DNA from: Tritonibacter horizontis
Lineage (GTDB): Bacteria; Pseudomonadota; Alphaproteobacteria; Rhodobacterales; Rhodobacteraceae
DNA length: 64,000 nucleotides
Assembly: GCF_001518015.1 (NCBI RefSeq)
Contig: NZ_LPUY01000008.1
Coordinates: forward strand, 248,001-312,000
Direction of reading: 5' to 3'
A program made the position numbers and the translations under genes. Shown in pieces: positions 8,332 through 17,016 of the stretch (position 1 is the stretch's first letter; each line of letters opens with the position of its first letter). A model generated the notes under the pieces. The model did no database searches and had not been told where the DNA came from. It saw nothing but the letters and a program-made list of their open reading frames with translations.

Positions 8332-9135
8332 ATGACACAGCGACACTTCATATTCCTCTGCCTGTTGCCACTGGCGATCTTCACTCTGGCGTTTCTGGCG
8401 ATCCCGCTCGGGCGGCTGATCCTTGCATCGCGCGAAAGCGAGGCAGGCTGGGGGATCTACCTTCAGATCCTGCAAACGCCGCGCTACCTGTCCACGCTGG
8501 TGCAGACGGTTGCGGTCTCGCTCGCCGTCACCGTCGCTGCGCTGGCGATTTCGACCACCGCCGGGCTGTTTCTGGTGCGCAATCGTTTCGCCGGGCGCAA
8601 CGCGCTGTTGTCGATCCTGACCCTGCCGCTGGCCTTTCCCGGCGTTGTGGTGGGCTTCATGATCATCCTGCTCGGTGGCCGACAGGGTCTGGTGAACCAG
8701 CTGTTGCCCGGGCATTGGGTCTTTGCCTATTCGATCTTCGGGCTGTTCCTGGGGTATCTCTATTTCTCGATACCGCGGGTGCTGCTGACGGTCATGGCCG
8801 CCGCGGAAAAGATCGACCCCGCGCTTGAGGAAGCCGCGCGCACGCTCGGCGCCTCGCCGTGGCGGATCGTGACGGATGTGCTGCTGCCCGCGCTTGCGCC
8901 GGCGCTGATCGCGGCCGGTGCCATTGCTTTTGCCACTGCCATGGGGGCCTTTGGGACGGCCTTTACCCTGGCGACCGACATCGACGTGTTGCCGATGGTC
9001 ATCTACACGGAATTCACCCTGTCGGCGAATATCGCCATGGCCTCGGCGCTGTCGGTGGTGCTGGGGGTGGTGACCTGGGCGATGCTGCTGATTGCGCGCA
9101 GCTTCTCGGGCAGCGCCGTGGCGGCAGGGGGCTGA
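8332..9135 (+). CDS. ABC transporter permease 1
   Basis: 267-residue inner-membrane protein with about six hydrophobic segments. It carries the EAA loop that contacts the ATPase (EEAARTLGASPWRIVTDVLLPALAP). Start ATG 8332 (MTQRHFIFLC) is chosen because the first helix begins right after it; there is no strong ribosome binding site. The companion permease starts 4 bases after its stop, so the two form a heterodimeric channel. Confidence 0.9.
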   Translation: MTQRHFIFLCLLPLAIFTLAFLAIPLGRLILASRESEAGWGIYLQILQTPRYLSTLVQTVAVSLAVTVAALAISTTAGLFLVRNRFAGRNALLSILTLPLAFPGVVVGFMIILLGGRQGLVNQLLPGHWVFAYSIFGLFLGYLYFSIPRVLLTVMAAAEKIDPALEEAARTLGASPWRIVTDVLLPALAPALIAAGAIAFATAMGAFGTAFTLATDIDVLPMVIYTEFTLSANIAMASALSVVLGVVTWAMLLIARSFSGSAVAAGG

Positions 9136-9139
9136 ACCG

Positions 9140-9928
9140 ATGAGACATCTCTCCCGCCATATTCCGCTGCTTGTCACGCTGCTCGCCTGCGCCTTCCTGC
9201 TGATCCCGATCATCCAGTCGATTCTGGCCGGTCTGACCGTCAACTACTTCCGCGGTCTGTCCTCGGGCCTGACCCTGAAATGGATCGGTCAGGTCTGGGA
9301 GCTCTATGCTGACAGCATCTTCCTTTCGATCAAACTGGCACTGGCCTGCCTGGCCGGAACGCTGATCATCGGGGTGCCCGCAGCCTATGTGCTGGCGCGT
9401 AATCCGGGCCGGGCCACGCGCATGCTGGAAGAGTTCATCTCGTTGCCGCTGGCCATTCCCGGCCTCGCGTTGGCTCTGGCGCTGTTGCAACTCTTCGGCT
9501 CGTTTCATGGGTTCCGCACCAGCTGGACGTTTATCCTGGTTGGCCACATCCTCTATACGCTGCCCTTCATGGTCCGCTCTGTCGTGTCGGTGCTGGCCGC
9601 CATCGACCTGAAGACACTGGAAGAGGGGGCCGCCTCGCTGGGCGCGGGGCCAGCGCGACGTTTCATCGACGTGGTGGTGCCGAATGCCATGCCTGGCATC
9701 CTGGCCGGTGCACTGACCGTGGTCACGCTGTCCATCGGCGAGTTTAACCTGACCTGGATGCTACACACCCCCCACCTCAAGACACTGCCCGTTGGCCTCG
9801 CCGACAGCTATGCCTCCATGCGGCTCGAAGTGGCCTCGGCCTATACGCTGGTCTTCTTCGTGATGATCGTGCCGCTTTTGATGGCGATGCAATGGGCCAG
9901 CGCCCGCGCGCAAAGGATCATGAAATGA
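9140..9928 (+). CDS. ABC transporter permease 2
   Basis: 262-residue inner-membrane permease with the EAA-type loop EEGAASLGAGPARRFIDVVVP. ATG 9140 gives an N terminus directly before the first transmembrane helix (RHIPLLVTLLACAFLL). Its stop overlaps the ATPase start as ATGA at 9925-9928, indicating translational coupling. Confidence 0.9.
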   Translation: MRHLSRHIPLLVTLLACAFLLIPIIQSILAGLTVNYFRGLSSGLTLKWIGQVWELYADSIFLSIKLALACLAGTLIIGVPAAYVLARNPGRATRMLEEFISLPLAIPGLALALALLQLFGSFHGFRTSWTFILVGHILYTLPFMVRSVVSVLAAIDLKTLEEGAASLGAGPARRFIDVVVPNAMPGILAGALTVVTLSIGEFNLTWMLHTPHLKTLPVGLADSYASMRLEVASAYTLVFFVMIVPLLMAMQWASARAQRIMK

Positions 9929-10956
9929 CTCTGACACTCCGCAATATCGCCAAGACCTTTCCCGGCGGCACCACGGCACTGCGGCCCACCGACCTGGAAA
10001 TCGCCAAGGGTGAGATCCTGTCTCTGCTCGGCCCCTCCGGTTGCGGGAAGTCCACCCTGCTGCGCATCATCGCCGGGCTCGAGACGCCGGACCCCGGTGC
10101 GTCCATCATCTTTGACGGCGAGGACGTCACCCAGCAGTCTGTCGAGCGCCGCAAAATCGGCATGGTGTTCCAGTCTTACGCGCTGTTTCCCAACATGTCG
10201 GTGCGCGGCAATATCGGCTATGGGCTAAAAATGCAGAAGCTGCCAAAGGCAGAGATCGCTGCGCGGGTGGCCGAGGTCATCGACCTCTGTCGCCTTGGGC
10301 ACTACGCGGACCGCGCCATCACCGCGCTTTCGGGCGGCCAGAGGCAGCGTGTCGCGCTGGCCCGAGCGATGGCGCCGCGACCCCGCGTCCTGCTGCTGGA
10401 CGAGCCGCTCTCGGCCCTAGACGCCGCGCTGCGGGGACAGCTGCGCGACGAGTTGGCCCTGCTTTTGCGACAGTTCGGGATCACCGCCATTTTTGTCACC
10501 CACGATCAGGACGAGGCCATGGCCATCGCGGATCGTGTGGCCGTGATGAGCCAGGGCGCGGTGGCGCAGATTGGCACGCCCGAAGCGCTCTATCGCAACC
10601 CTGCCACCAGCTTCGTGGCCCGCTTTGTCGGCGACGCCATGCCGCTGGAGGGGCAGGTCGAAGGTGCGCATCTTCAGCTTTTGGGCGGCATCCTGCGTCT
10701 GCCGAAGGTGGCGGGCGGCCAACAGGTGCTGGTCCGTGCCGAGGATGTGCGCATCGATCCGCAGGGACCTCTCACAGCCCGGGTCGAGACCGTGACCTTC
10801 CTTGGCACACATTATCGCATTTCGCTTGCAGGGGTGATGACGGGGCCGCTTTTCGCCCTGCATTCCGGTCTCAGCGCCCCACGGCCGGGGGATGAGGTCC
10901 GTCTCTCTATACCGCCCGAGGCGCTTTTGGTCCTGCCGAGGGAGGTGGCCGCCTGA
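9925..10956 (+). CDS. ABC transporter ATP-binding protein
   Basis: 343-residue ATPase. Walker A is GPSGCGKST, the signature is LSGGQRQRVALARA, Walker B is VLLLDEPLSALD, and the switch histidine is in FVTHDQDEA. A C-terminal domain of about 100 residues is TOBE-like, as in importers of the Fe/spermidine/phosphonate group. The real start is the ATG at 9925 overlapping the permease stop. It overlaps the phosphoesterase start by one base (TGATG). Confidence 0.94.
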   Translation: MTLTLRNIAKTFPGGTTALRPTDLEIAKGEILSLLGPSGCGKSTLLRIIAGLETPDPGASIIFDGEDVTQQSVERRKIGMVFQSYALFPNMSVRGNIGYGLKMQKLPKAEIAARVAEVIDLCRLGHYADRAITALSGGQRQRVALARAMAPRPRVLLLDEPLSALDAALRGQLRDELALLLRQFGITAIFVTHDQDEAMAIADRVAVMSQGAVAQIGTPEALYRNPATSFVARFVGDAMPLEGQVEGAHLQLLGGILRLPKVAGGQQVLVRAEDVRIDPQGPLTARVETVTFLGTHYRISLAGVMTGPLFALHSGLSAPRPGDEVRLSIPPEALLVLPREVAA

Positions 10957-11771
10957 TGCCCGGTTTCATCCAGATCACTGACGCGCACATCGTGTCCCCC
11001 GGCGCGCTGGCCTACAGCCGATCCGATACCGCTGAAGCCCTGCGCCGCGCGGTCGAGACAATCAATGCCAAGCTGCCGCATTGGGGCGGGATCGATTGCG
11101 CGATCGTCACCGGTGACCTGACCGATCATGGCACGCCCGAAGAATACGCGCATTTCCTGTCGATCATGGACGAGCTGGCCCTGCCGTGGCTTGCCATTCC
11201 CGGCAACCATGATCAGCGTGACCCGATGCGCAAGGCCCTGGCAGGTGCGTCCTGGTTGCCCGATGCGGGCCCGCTGCACTGGGTCCGGGATTTCGGCCCC
11301 TTCTCGGTGATCGGGCTCGATACGCTTCTGGAAGGTGCTCATCACGGGATGCTTTGCGACGCAGGTATGGCGTTTCTCGACACCACGCTTTCGGCCATTG
11401 GCGATCAACCCGCCATCGTGGCCACCCACCACCCTTACATTCACACAGGCATTCCAGCGATGGATGCCGACAATCTGCGCAACGGTGCCGGGGTCATCGC
11501 GCGGCTTGAGGCGCATCCCGGACCGGTTCGCATGGTCTCTGGTCATGTTCACCGGGCGGTCGCGGGGCAGCTCGGGCGGGTGACCTGCCAGATCTCCCCG
11601 GCGACCTGCCATGCGGTTCTGACCGATCATCGGGCCGGGCTGGATCCCCACCTCGTGTTAGAGCCTGGCGCCGTCACGCTCCATCGATGGGTTGAGCAGC
11701 CCGGAGCGGGACTGGTTTCGGATGTTATCCCCACCGGCATATTCCCGGGGCCATGGCCATTTGAAGATTGA
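10956..11771 (+). CDS. Calcineurin-like metallophosphoesterase (Icc/CpdA type)
   Basis: 271-residue cytoplasmic phosphoesterase with the metal-binding series in order: DAH near the N terminus, GDLTDHG, GNHD, an HH pair in VATHHPYIH, and GHVH. This order fits class III cyclic-nucleotide or phosphodiester phosphodiesterases. It is coupled to the ABC ATPase by a one-base overlap and is the last gene of the operon, so its substrate is probably what the transporter imports, for instance a glycerophosphodiester or cyclic nucleotide. No signal peptide is visible. The specific substrate is inferred only from the neighbours. Confidence 0.86.
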   Translation: MPGFIQITDAHIVSPGALAYSRSDTAEALRRAVETINAKLPHWGGIDCAIVTGDLTDHGTPEEYAHFLSIMDELALPWLAIPGNHDQRDPMRKALAGASWLPDAGPLHWVRDFGPFSVIGLDTLLEGAHHGMLCDAGMAFLDTTLSAIGDQPAIVATHHPYIHTGIPAMDADNLRNGAGVIARLEAHPGPVRMVSGHVHRAVAGQLGRVTCQISPATCHAVLTDHRAGLDPHLVLEPGAVTLHRWVEQPGAGLVSDVIPTGIFPGPWPFED

Positions 11772-11819
11772 CGTCGTCGTCGCAAGGAAAGGCAGTCGTC
11801 ACCGTCGAATGACACGGGA

Positions 11820-12257
11820 CTAATCGCGCTGGGCCGGGTCCAGCATCGCCAGCAGATCAAGAAGCTGTTCGTAGTTCTCGTCGCCAAGGCGCGCCCTGAA
11901 GCTGCCCGCGATTTGCGCTGCTTCATCGGCGTATTCGTCGATGAGGGTCTGGCCCGCTTCGGCAATTTCAATGATTTGCCTGCGGCGGTCCGTACTGTCG
12001 CGGGTCTGGGTGATCAGGTTTCGCTTGGCCATTGCAGAGACAATGCGTGTCAGGCTTGGGAACAACAGGCTGGCGCGGTCGGCCAGGGTCGACGAGTCGA
12101 GCGGCCCGAATTCCGCCAGGACCCGCAGGACGCGCCATTGCTGCTCGGTCAGGCCGGTTGCGCTCAGCATGTCGCGAATAGGGGCCATCACACCTTCGCG
12201 GGCCCGGATCAATGCAATCGGCAACGAGCGGGATGTTGAGGGTAGCTCATTTTTCAT
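11820..12257 (-). CDS. hpaR: Homoprotocatechuate operon regulator HpaR (MarR family)
   Basis: 145-residue MarR-family repressor, similar to E. coli HpaR/HpcR in the ALIRARE...MLSATGLTEQQWRVLRVL segment. The winged helix includes SLLFPSLTRIVSAMAKRNLITQTRDSTDRRR. MarR regulators of aromatic pathways usually bind a pathway acid and release DNA. Start ATG 12257 (MKNELPSTSR) is chosen because the 20 extra upstream residues have no match to the family pattern. It is transcribed away from hpaF across a 104-base divergent promoter region. Confidence 0.9.
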   Translation of the reverse strand: MKNELPSTSRSLPIALIRAREGVMAPIRDMLSATGLTEQQWRVLRVLAEFGPLDSSTLADRASLLFPSLTRIVSAMAKRNLITQTRDSTDRRRQIIEIAEAGQTLIDEYADEAAQIAGSFRARLGDENYEQLLDLLAMLDPAQRD

Positions 12258-12361
12258 AGCGTCTCGGACCTTGCCAAATCTCGCCTCCCTATGCCCAAAT
12301 GCACTTGACTTTTCCACATGGATTTATTTAACTTAGCAATCATTGATATGTTAAGGACAAC
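12258..12361. promoter_or_regulatory. Divergent hpaR/hpaF promoter region
   Basis: On the plus strand a TTGACT (12305-12310) stands 17 bases before TTAACT (12328-12333), a possible sigma-70 promoter. A dyad centred on ATCATTGAT (12339-12347) lies within flanking TTAAC and GTTAA elements and overlaps the expected start of transcription. This is where a MarR repressor would bind. The assignment is by position and symmetry only. Confidence 0.45.
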
Positions 12362-12751
12362 ATGCCCCACTTTCAGCTCGAATACTCCAGCAATCTTGAG
12401 GGCGCCGTCAATATCGGTGCACTTTGTGAAGCGATCCGGGCCGAAGCCGCGCAGATCGAAACCTTTCCGACGGCCGGCATCCGGGTTCGGGCGATCCGGG
12501 TGGATCATGTTGCAATGGCGGATGGCGATCCGAAACATGGGTTCATTGACCTGTCGATCCGGCTGCGGGCTGGGCGGCCACTGGATGTCAAAAAGGATGC
12601 GGTGAACCGGATTTTCGCCGTGCTCAAGCTGTTCATGGCGCCGGTGATGGCAACGCGGTCCATCGCGCTCTCGGCGGAGATGCGCGATATTGATGCGGAT
12701 CTGTCCCCGAAATTCGGCACTGTAAGAGATCACCTGGAGGGCCCGGTATGA
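12362..12751 (+). CDS. hpaF: 5-carboxymethyl-2-hydroxymuconate delta-isomerase
   Basis: 129-residue tautomerase-superfamily enzyme that isomerises 5-carboxymethyl-2-hydroxymuconate in homoprotocatechuate breakdown. The N-terminal proline used as catalytic base in this superfamily follows the start methionine (MPHFQLEYS), as in E. coli HpcD. The stretch FPTAGIRVRAIRVDHVAMADG also matches that family. First gene of the hpa catabolic operon; its stop overlaps the hpaE start as ATGA. Confidence 0.93.
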   Translation: MPHFQLEYSSNLEGAVNIGALCEAIRAEAAQIETFPTAGIRVRAIRVDHVAMADGDPKHGFIDLSIRLRAGRPLDVKKDAVNRIFAVLKLFMAPVMATRSIALSAEMRDIDADLSPKFGTVRDHLEGPV

Positions 12752-14259
12752 CGGTATTGAAAGAGAACCTGGAAAAACTGGAAGGCTATCTGGCGCGGTT
12801 TCGCGCGACGGGCATCCAGAACCGGATTGCGGGCCGCGACGTGCCCGGAACGCAGGGCGTGTTCCAGTCCGCATCGCCGGTGGACAAAAGCGTGATCTGC
12901 GACGTTGCCCGGGGCGTGGCGGCAGACATTGACGCGGCCGCGATGGCGGCCCATGACGCCTTTGCAGCATGGCGGGACATGCCCGCGCTGGAGCGCAAAA
13001 AGATCCTGATCCGGATCGCCGAAGGGATCGAGGCGCGGGCTGAGGAAATCGCGCTTTGCGAGTGTTGGGACACCGGTCAGGCCTATCGGTTTATGTCCAA
13101 AGCGGCCCTGCGCGGGGCGGAAAACTTTCGCTATTTTGCCGACCAGGTGGTGCAAGCGCGCGATGGCCAGCACCTGAAGTCACCAACTTTGATGAATATC
13201 ACCACCCGCGTTCCGATTGGCCCGGTTGGTGTCATTACCCCGTGGAACACGCCGTTCATGCTGTCCACCTGGAAAATTGCCCCGGCGCTGGCTGCGGGAT
13301 GCACGGTTGTGCACAAACCGGCGGAGGCCTCGCCGCTGACCGCGCGTCTGCTGGTTGAGATCGCAGAGGAGGCAGGCCTGCCGCCCGGCGTGCTGAATAC
13401 CGTCAACGGGTTTGGCGAGGAGGCGGGCAAGGCGCTCTGTGAACATCCCAGGATCAGGGCGATCGCCTTTGTCGGGGAATCCCGCACCGGCAGCCTGATT
13501 ACCAAACAGGGCGCGGACACATTAAAACGCAACCATCTGGAGCTGGGCGGCAAGAACCCGGTGATCGTCTTTGACGATGCCGATCTGGACCGGGCGCTCG
13601 ATGCGGCGATCTTCATGATCTATTCGATCAACGGGGAGCGTTGCACCTCGTCGTCGCGGCTGTTGATTCAGGACACCGTGCGCGCCGAATTCGAAGCCAG
13701 GTTGATAGAGCGGGTCAACAACATCAAGGTCGGCCATCCGCTGGATCCCGCGACCGAGATCGGCCCGCTGGTCACCAAAGAGCATTTTGACAAGGTCACC
13801 GGCTATTTCGACATCGCCAAGGAAGAGGGCGCGACGATTGCGGCTGGGGGTGTCACGGTCGGCGATGAGGGCTATTTTGTCCGGCCCACGCTGTTCACCG
13901 AGGCCCGCAACCATATGCGGATCGCGCAGGAGGAAATCTTTGGTCCGGTGTTGACCTCGATCCCGTTCGCGACCGAAGACGAAGCGCTGCAGATTGCCAA
14001 CGACATTCCCTACGGGCTGACCGGCTACGTCTGGACAAACGATCTGACCCGTGCGCTGCGGTTCACTGACCGGCTGGAGGCAGGGATGATCTGGGTCAAC
14101 TCAGAGAACGTTCGCCACCTGCCGACCCCCTTTGGCGGCGTCAAGGCCAGCGGCATCGGCCGGGATGGCGGCGATTGGTCGTTCGAGTTCTACATGGAAC
14201 AAAAACACATCGGTTTTGCCACCGGCCAGCACAAAATCCCCAGGCTTGGCGCAAGCTGA
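12748..14259 (+). CDS. hpaE: 5-carboxymethyl-2-hydroxymuconate semialdehyde dehydrogenase
   Basis: 503-residue NAD-dependent aldehyde dehydrogenase of the length usual for HpaE. It oxidises the ring-cleavage product 5-carboxymethyl-2-hydroxymuconate semialdehyde. Visible motifs are the cofactor segment ITPWNTPFM, the catalytic glutamate in LELGGKNP, and the catalytic cysteine in NGERCTSSSR. The C terminus has EFYMEQKHIGF. Coupled to hpaF by a 4-base overlap. A 9-bp hairpin separates it from hpaD. Confidence 0.93.
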   Translation: MTVLKENLEKLEGYLARFRATGIQNRIAGRDVPGTQGVFQSASPVDKSVICDVARGVAADIDAAAMAAHDAFAAWRDMPALERKKILIRIAEGIEARAEEIALCECWDTGQAYRFMSKAALRGAENFRYFADQVVQARDGQHLKSPTLMNITTRVPIGPVGVITPWNTPFMLSTWKIAPALAAGCTVVHKPAEASPLTARLLVEIAEEAGLPPGVLNTVNGFGEEAGKALCEHPRIRAIAFVGESRTGSLITKQGADTLKRNHLELGGKNPVIVFDDADLDRALDAAIFMIYSINGERCTSSSRLLIQDTVRAEFEARLIERVNNIKVGHPLDPATEIGPLVTKEHFDKVTGYFDIAKEEGATIAAGGVTVGDEGYFVRPTLFTEARNHMRIAQEEIFGPVLTSIPFATEDEALQIANDIPYGLTGYVWTNDLTRALRFTDRLEAGMIWVNSENVRHLPTPFGGVKASGIGRDGGDWSFEFYMEQKHIGFATGQHKIPRLGAS

Positions 14260-14276
14260 ATGGGACACGGCGGACC

Positions 14277-14303
14277 GCACCCGGCCTGAACGGTGCCGGG
14301 TGC
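14277..14303 (+). terminator. Intercistronic hairpin between hpaE and hpaD
   Basis: A 9-bp perfect stem GCACCCGGC/GCCGGGTGC (14277-14285 with 14295-14303) with no T-run. It is likely a processing or stability element or weak attenuator, because the genes on both sides belong to one pathway. Confidence 0.5.
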
Positions 14304-14347
14304 ACCTCTGCCATACGACCTGAACCTTTGGATCTGAGGAGGCTCCA

Positions 14348-15331
14348 ATGCCCGTTCCCGCCCCAAATCTGTACCCCGATTTCAATACGATCCGCCTGAG
14401 CCATGTTTGTCTGAACGTGCAGGATCTTGCCGCGTCGCGGACCTTTTACACCGAGATCCTGGGACTTCAGGTCACGGATGAGAGTGACAGCCATGTCTAT
14501 CTGCGCGCGATGGAAGAGCGGGGCCATCACTGCATGATCTTGCAGCAATCGGACCAGCCGGGCACGGTGGAGGTCCTGGGCTTCAAGACGTTTGACGAGG
14601 AGGACCTTGAGAAGGCAGAGGCCTATTTCAAGGCCAAGGGCCGACCGACCGAATGGGTCGACCGCGCCTATCAGGGCCGGACGTTGCTGACCTCGGACAA
14701 CATGGGAATTCCGCTGGAGTTTTATCACAAGATGGACCGGCTGGCACCGATCCACCAGAAATACGCGCTTTATCGTGGGGTGAAACCGCTGCGGATCGAC
14801 CATTTCAACTGCTTCAGCAACGATGTTGATGCCTCGGTGGCCTTTTATTCCGACTTTGGGTTCCGGGTGACGGAATACACGGAAGATGAGGACAGCAAAA
14901 AGCTCTGGGCGGCCTGGATGCATCGCAAGGGGGGCGTGCATGACATGGCCTTTACCAATGGCACCGGCCCCCGCATGCATCACGTTGCCTTCTGGGTGCC
15001 GACGCCGCTGAACATCATCGACCTTCTGGATCTGATGGCGACGACCGGCTATGTCGGCAATATCGAGCGTGGACCGGGCCGGCACGGGATTTCCAATGCG
15101 TTCTTTCTGTATGTGCTGGACCCGGATGGTCACCGGATAGAGATCTACTGTTCGGACTATCAGACGGTTGATCCCGATCTGGAGCCGATCAAGTGGGACC
15201 TGAAGGACCCGCAGCGCCAGACGCTCTGGGGAGCGGCGGCGCCAGAGAGCTGGTTCAAACACGGCAGCGCCTTTGCCGGGGTCGCGACACAGGACGCGAC
15301 CATCAAAGCCAGCCCCATCATCGCCCCATGA
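14348..15331 (+). CDS. hpaD: Homoprotocatechuate (3,4-dihydroxyphenylacetate) 2,3-dioxygenase
   Basis: 327-residue extradiol dioxygenase of the vicinal-oxygen-chelate fold, with two glyoxalase-like halves. The metal ligands expected for the family are visible: a histidine in RIDHFNCFSND, a histidine in MHHVAFWV, and a glutamate in HRIEIYCSDY. It opens the ring of homoprotocatechuate with O2 to give the semialdehyde used by HpaE. A GAGGAGG ribosome binding site precedes the ATG. The E. coli HpaD is a different, LigB-type protein; this one resembles the Brevibacterium/Arthrobacter type. Confidence 0.92.
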   Translation: MPVPAPNLYPDFNTIRLSHVCLNVQDLAASRTFYTEILGLQVTDESDSHVYLRAMEERGHHCMILQQSDQPGTVEVLGFKTFDEEDLEKAEAYFKAKGRPTEWVDRAYQGRTLLTSDNMGIPLEFYHKMDRLAPIHQKYALYRGVKPLRIDHFNCFSNDVDASVAFYSDFGFRVTEYTEDEDSKKLWAAWMHRKGGVHDMAFTNGTGPRMHHVAFWVPTPLNIIDLLDLMATTGYVGNIERGPGRHGISNAFFLYVLDPDGHRIEIYCSDYQTVDPDLEPIKWDLKDPQRQTLWGAAAPESWFKHGSAFAGVATQDATIKASPIIAP

Positions 15332-15351
15332 GTGTGCCCAGGAGTGACCGA

Positions 15352-16206
15352 ATGAAATTCGCAACCTACAGCTCTGAGGGGGCCACCTATTACGGCGCCG
15401 TCACCGATGCGGGCCTGATTGCCCTGAACGACAGGTTCCCCGAATGGTCAACGCTGTTTGATGCGGTGCAGGCGGATGGGTTGGGCAAGCTGGCCGAGGC
15501 TGCAGAGGGAAGGCCCGTGACCCACAGCGATGTCACCTACGAGATGGTTCTGCCCAACGCGCGGCGGATCCTGTGCGTCGGGGTGAATTTCCCCGACCGC
15601 AATGCGGAATACAAGGACGGCAGCGCCCAGCCCAAATACATGTCGCTGTTTCCCCGGTTTGCCAGCGGGTTCACCGGGCATGACCGCCCGCTGATCCGGC
15701 CACCGGAGAACCAAACGCTCGATTACGAAGGCGAGGTGGCCATTGTCATCGGCAAGGGGGGACGCCGGATCAAACAGAGCGACGCCTATGACCATATTGC
15801 GGCGTTGACGCTGTGCAATGAAGGCACCATTCGCGACTGGGTCCGCCATGCCAAGTTCAACGTCACCCAAGGCAAGAACTGGGACAAGTCGGGCGCCATG
15901 GGGCCGTGGCTGGTGCCCTTTACCGAGGCGGCGCAGCTCGATGAGGCGCGCATTGTGACTCGTGTGAATGGCGCGGTCCGCCAGGACGATGTGCTGTCCC
16001 GGATGATGCATCCGATCCGGCGCGAGATCGAATATATCTCCACCTTCATGACGCTGGAGCCGGGCGACATCATTGTCACCGGCACACCGACGGGATCCGG
16101 GGCGCGGCTCGATCCGCCGCAATATCTCAAACCGGGCGATGTGGTCGAGGTCGAAGTGGATGGGATCGGCATCCTGCGCAACACGGTGGAGGACGAAGCG
16201 GTATGA
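15352..16206 (+). CDS. hpaG: Fumarylacetoacetate-hydrolase-family decarboxylase/isomerase
   Basis: 284-residue FAH-fold enzyme. In this pathway it decarboxylates 5-oxopent-3-ene-1,2,5-tricarboxylate to 2-hydroxyhepta-2,4-dienedioate. Metal-site motifs are LDYEGEVAIVIGKGG, and TGTPTGSGA near the C terminus. It has a single FAH domain, unlike the duplicated E. coli HpaG of about 430 residues. ATG 15352 is chosen over ATG 15328, which overlaps the hpaD stop, because AGGAG lies 7 bases before 15352. Confidence 0.88.
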   Translation: MKFATYSSEGATYYGAVTDAGLIALNDRFPEWSTLFDAVQADGLGKLAEAAEGRPVTHSDVTYEMVLPNARRILCVGVNFPDRNAEYKDGSAQPKYMSLFPRFASGFTGHDRPLIRPPENQTLDYEGEVAIVIGKGGRRIKQSDAYDHIAALTLCNEGTIRDWVRHAKFNVTQGKNWDKSGAMGPWLVPFTEAAQLDEARIVTRVNGAVRQDDVLSRMMHPIRREIEYISTFMTLEPGDIIVTGTPTGSGARLDPPQYLKPGDVVEVEVDGIGILRNTVEDEAV

Positions 16207-17003
16207 GCCCCGAAGACCACGCGCGCGCTGCTGCGGACCTGTTGCAGGCGGAAAAGACCGGCCTGCAGATCGGTTTGCTGACGTTGCGCCATCCGGGCAT
16301 GACCATGGATGACGCCTATGCCATCCAGACCGCCATCTTTCGTGCCAAGCAGGCCGAGGGACGCCGTGTCATCGGCTGGAAAATCGGGCTGACATCAAAG
16401 GCGATGCAATATGCGTTGAACATCGACATTCCTGACAGCGGCATCCTGTTTGACGACATGGCGTTCGAAGACGGCGCGCGGGTGCCTGCGGGGCGGTTCA
16501 TTCAGCCCCGGATCGAAGCGGAAATCGCTTTTGTGATGAAATCCGCAATTGGTGGCGCCGATGTCAGCCGTGCGGATGTCCTGGCGGCGACGGACTATGT
16601 CTGTCCTGCGCTTGAAATCCTGGATACCCGGATCGTCCGCGCGGACGAAAAGACTGGCCAGACGCGCAAGATCTTTGACACGATCAGCGACAATGCCGCC
16701 AATGCGGGGATCGTTCTGGGCCAGCAGAAACATGCGGTGGATGCCTTTGATCTGCGCTGGGTTGGTGCCATAACCTGTCGCAACGACGCGGTCGAGGAAA
16801 CCGGCCTTGGCGCCGGGGTTCTGAATGATCCGGTCGAAAGCGTGGTCTGGCTGGCCCGGCGCATGGCGCAGTACGGTCAGAGCATTGAACCCGGTCAGAT
16901 CATTCTGTCGGGCAGTTTTATCCGCCCGGTGGAATGTCCTTCGGGCACGCGCATTCATGCAGACTTTGCCGAGTTCGGCGCGGTCTCCGTCTCTTTTGAC
17001 TAG
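16203..17003 (+). CDS. hpaH: 2-oxohept-4-ene-1,7-dioate hydratase
   Basis: 266-residue hydratase of the 2-oxopent-4-enoate hydratase family, within the FAH fold. It adds water to 2-oxohept-4-enedioate ahead of the aldolase step. Typical segments are VIGWKIGLTSKAMQ, IQPRIEAEIAFV and ALEILDTRI. The start overlaps the hpaG stop as ATGA. hpaI follows after 13 bases. Confidence 0.92.
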   Translation: MSPEDHARAAADLLQAEKTGLQIGLLTLRHPGMTMDDAYAIQTAIFRAKQAEGRRVIGWKIGLTSKAMQYALNIDIPDSGILFDDMAFEDGARVPAGRFIQPRIEAEIAFVMKSAIGGADVSRADVLAATDYVCPALEILDTRIVRADEKTGQTRKIFDTISDNAANAGIVLGQQKHAVDAFDLRWVGAITCRNDAVEETGLGAGVLNDPVESVVWLARRMAQYGQSIEPGQIILSGSFIRPVECPSGTRIHADFAEFGAVSVSFD

Positions 17004-17016
17004 GTAGGTAGAAGAT

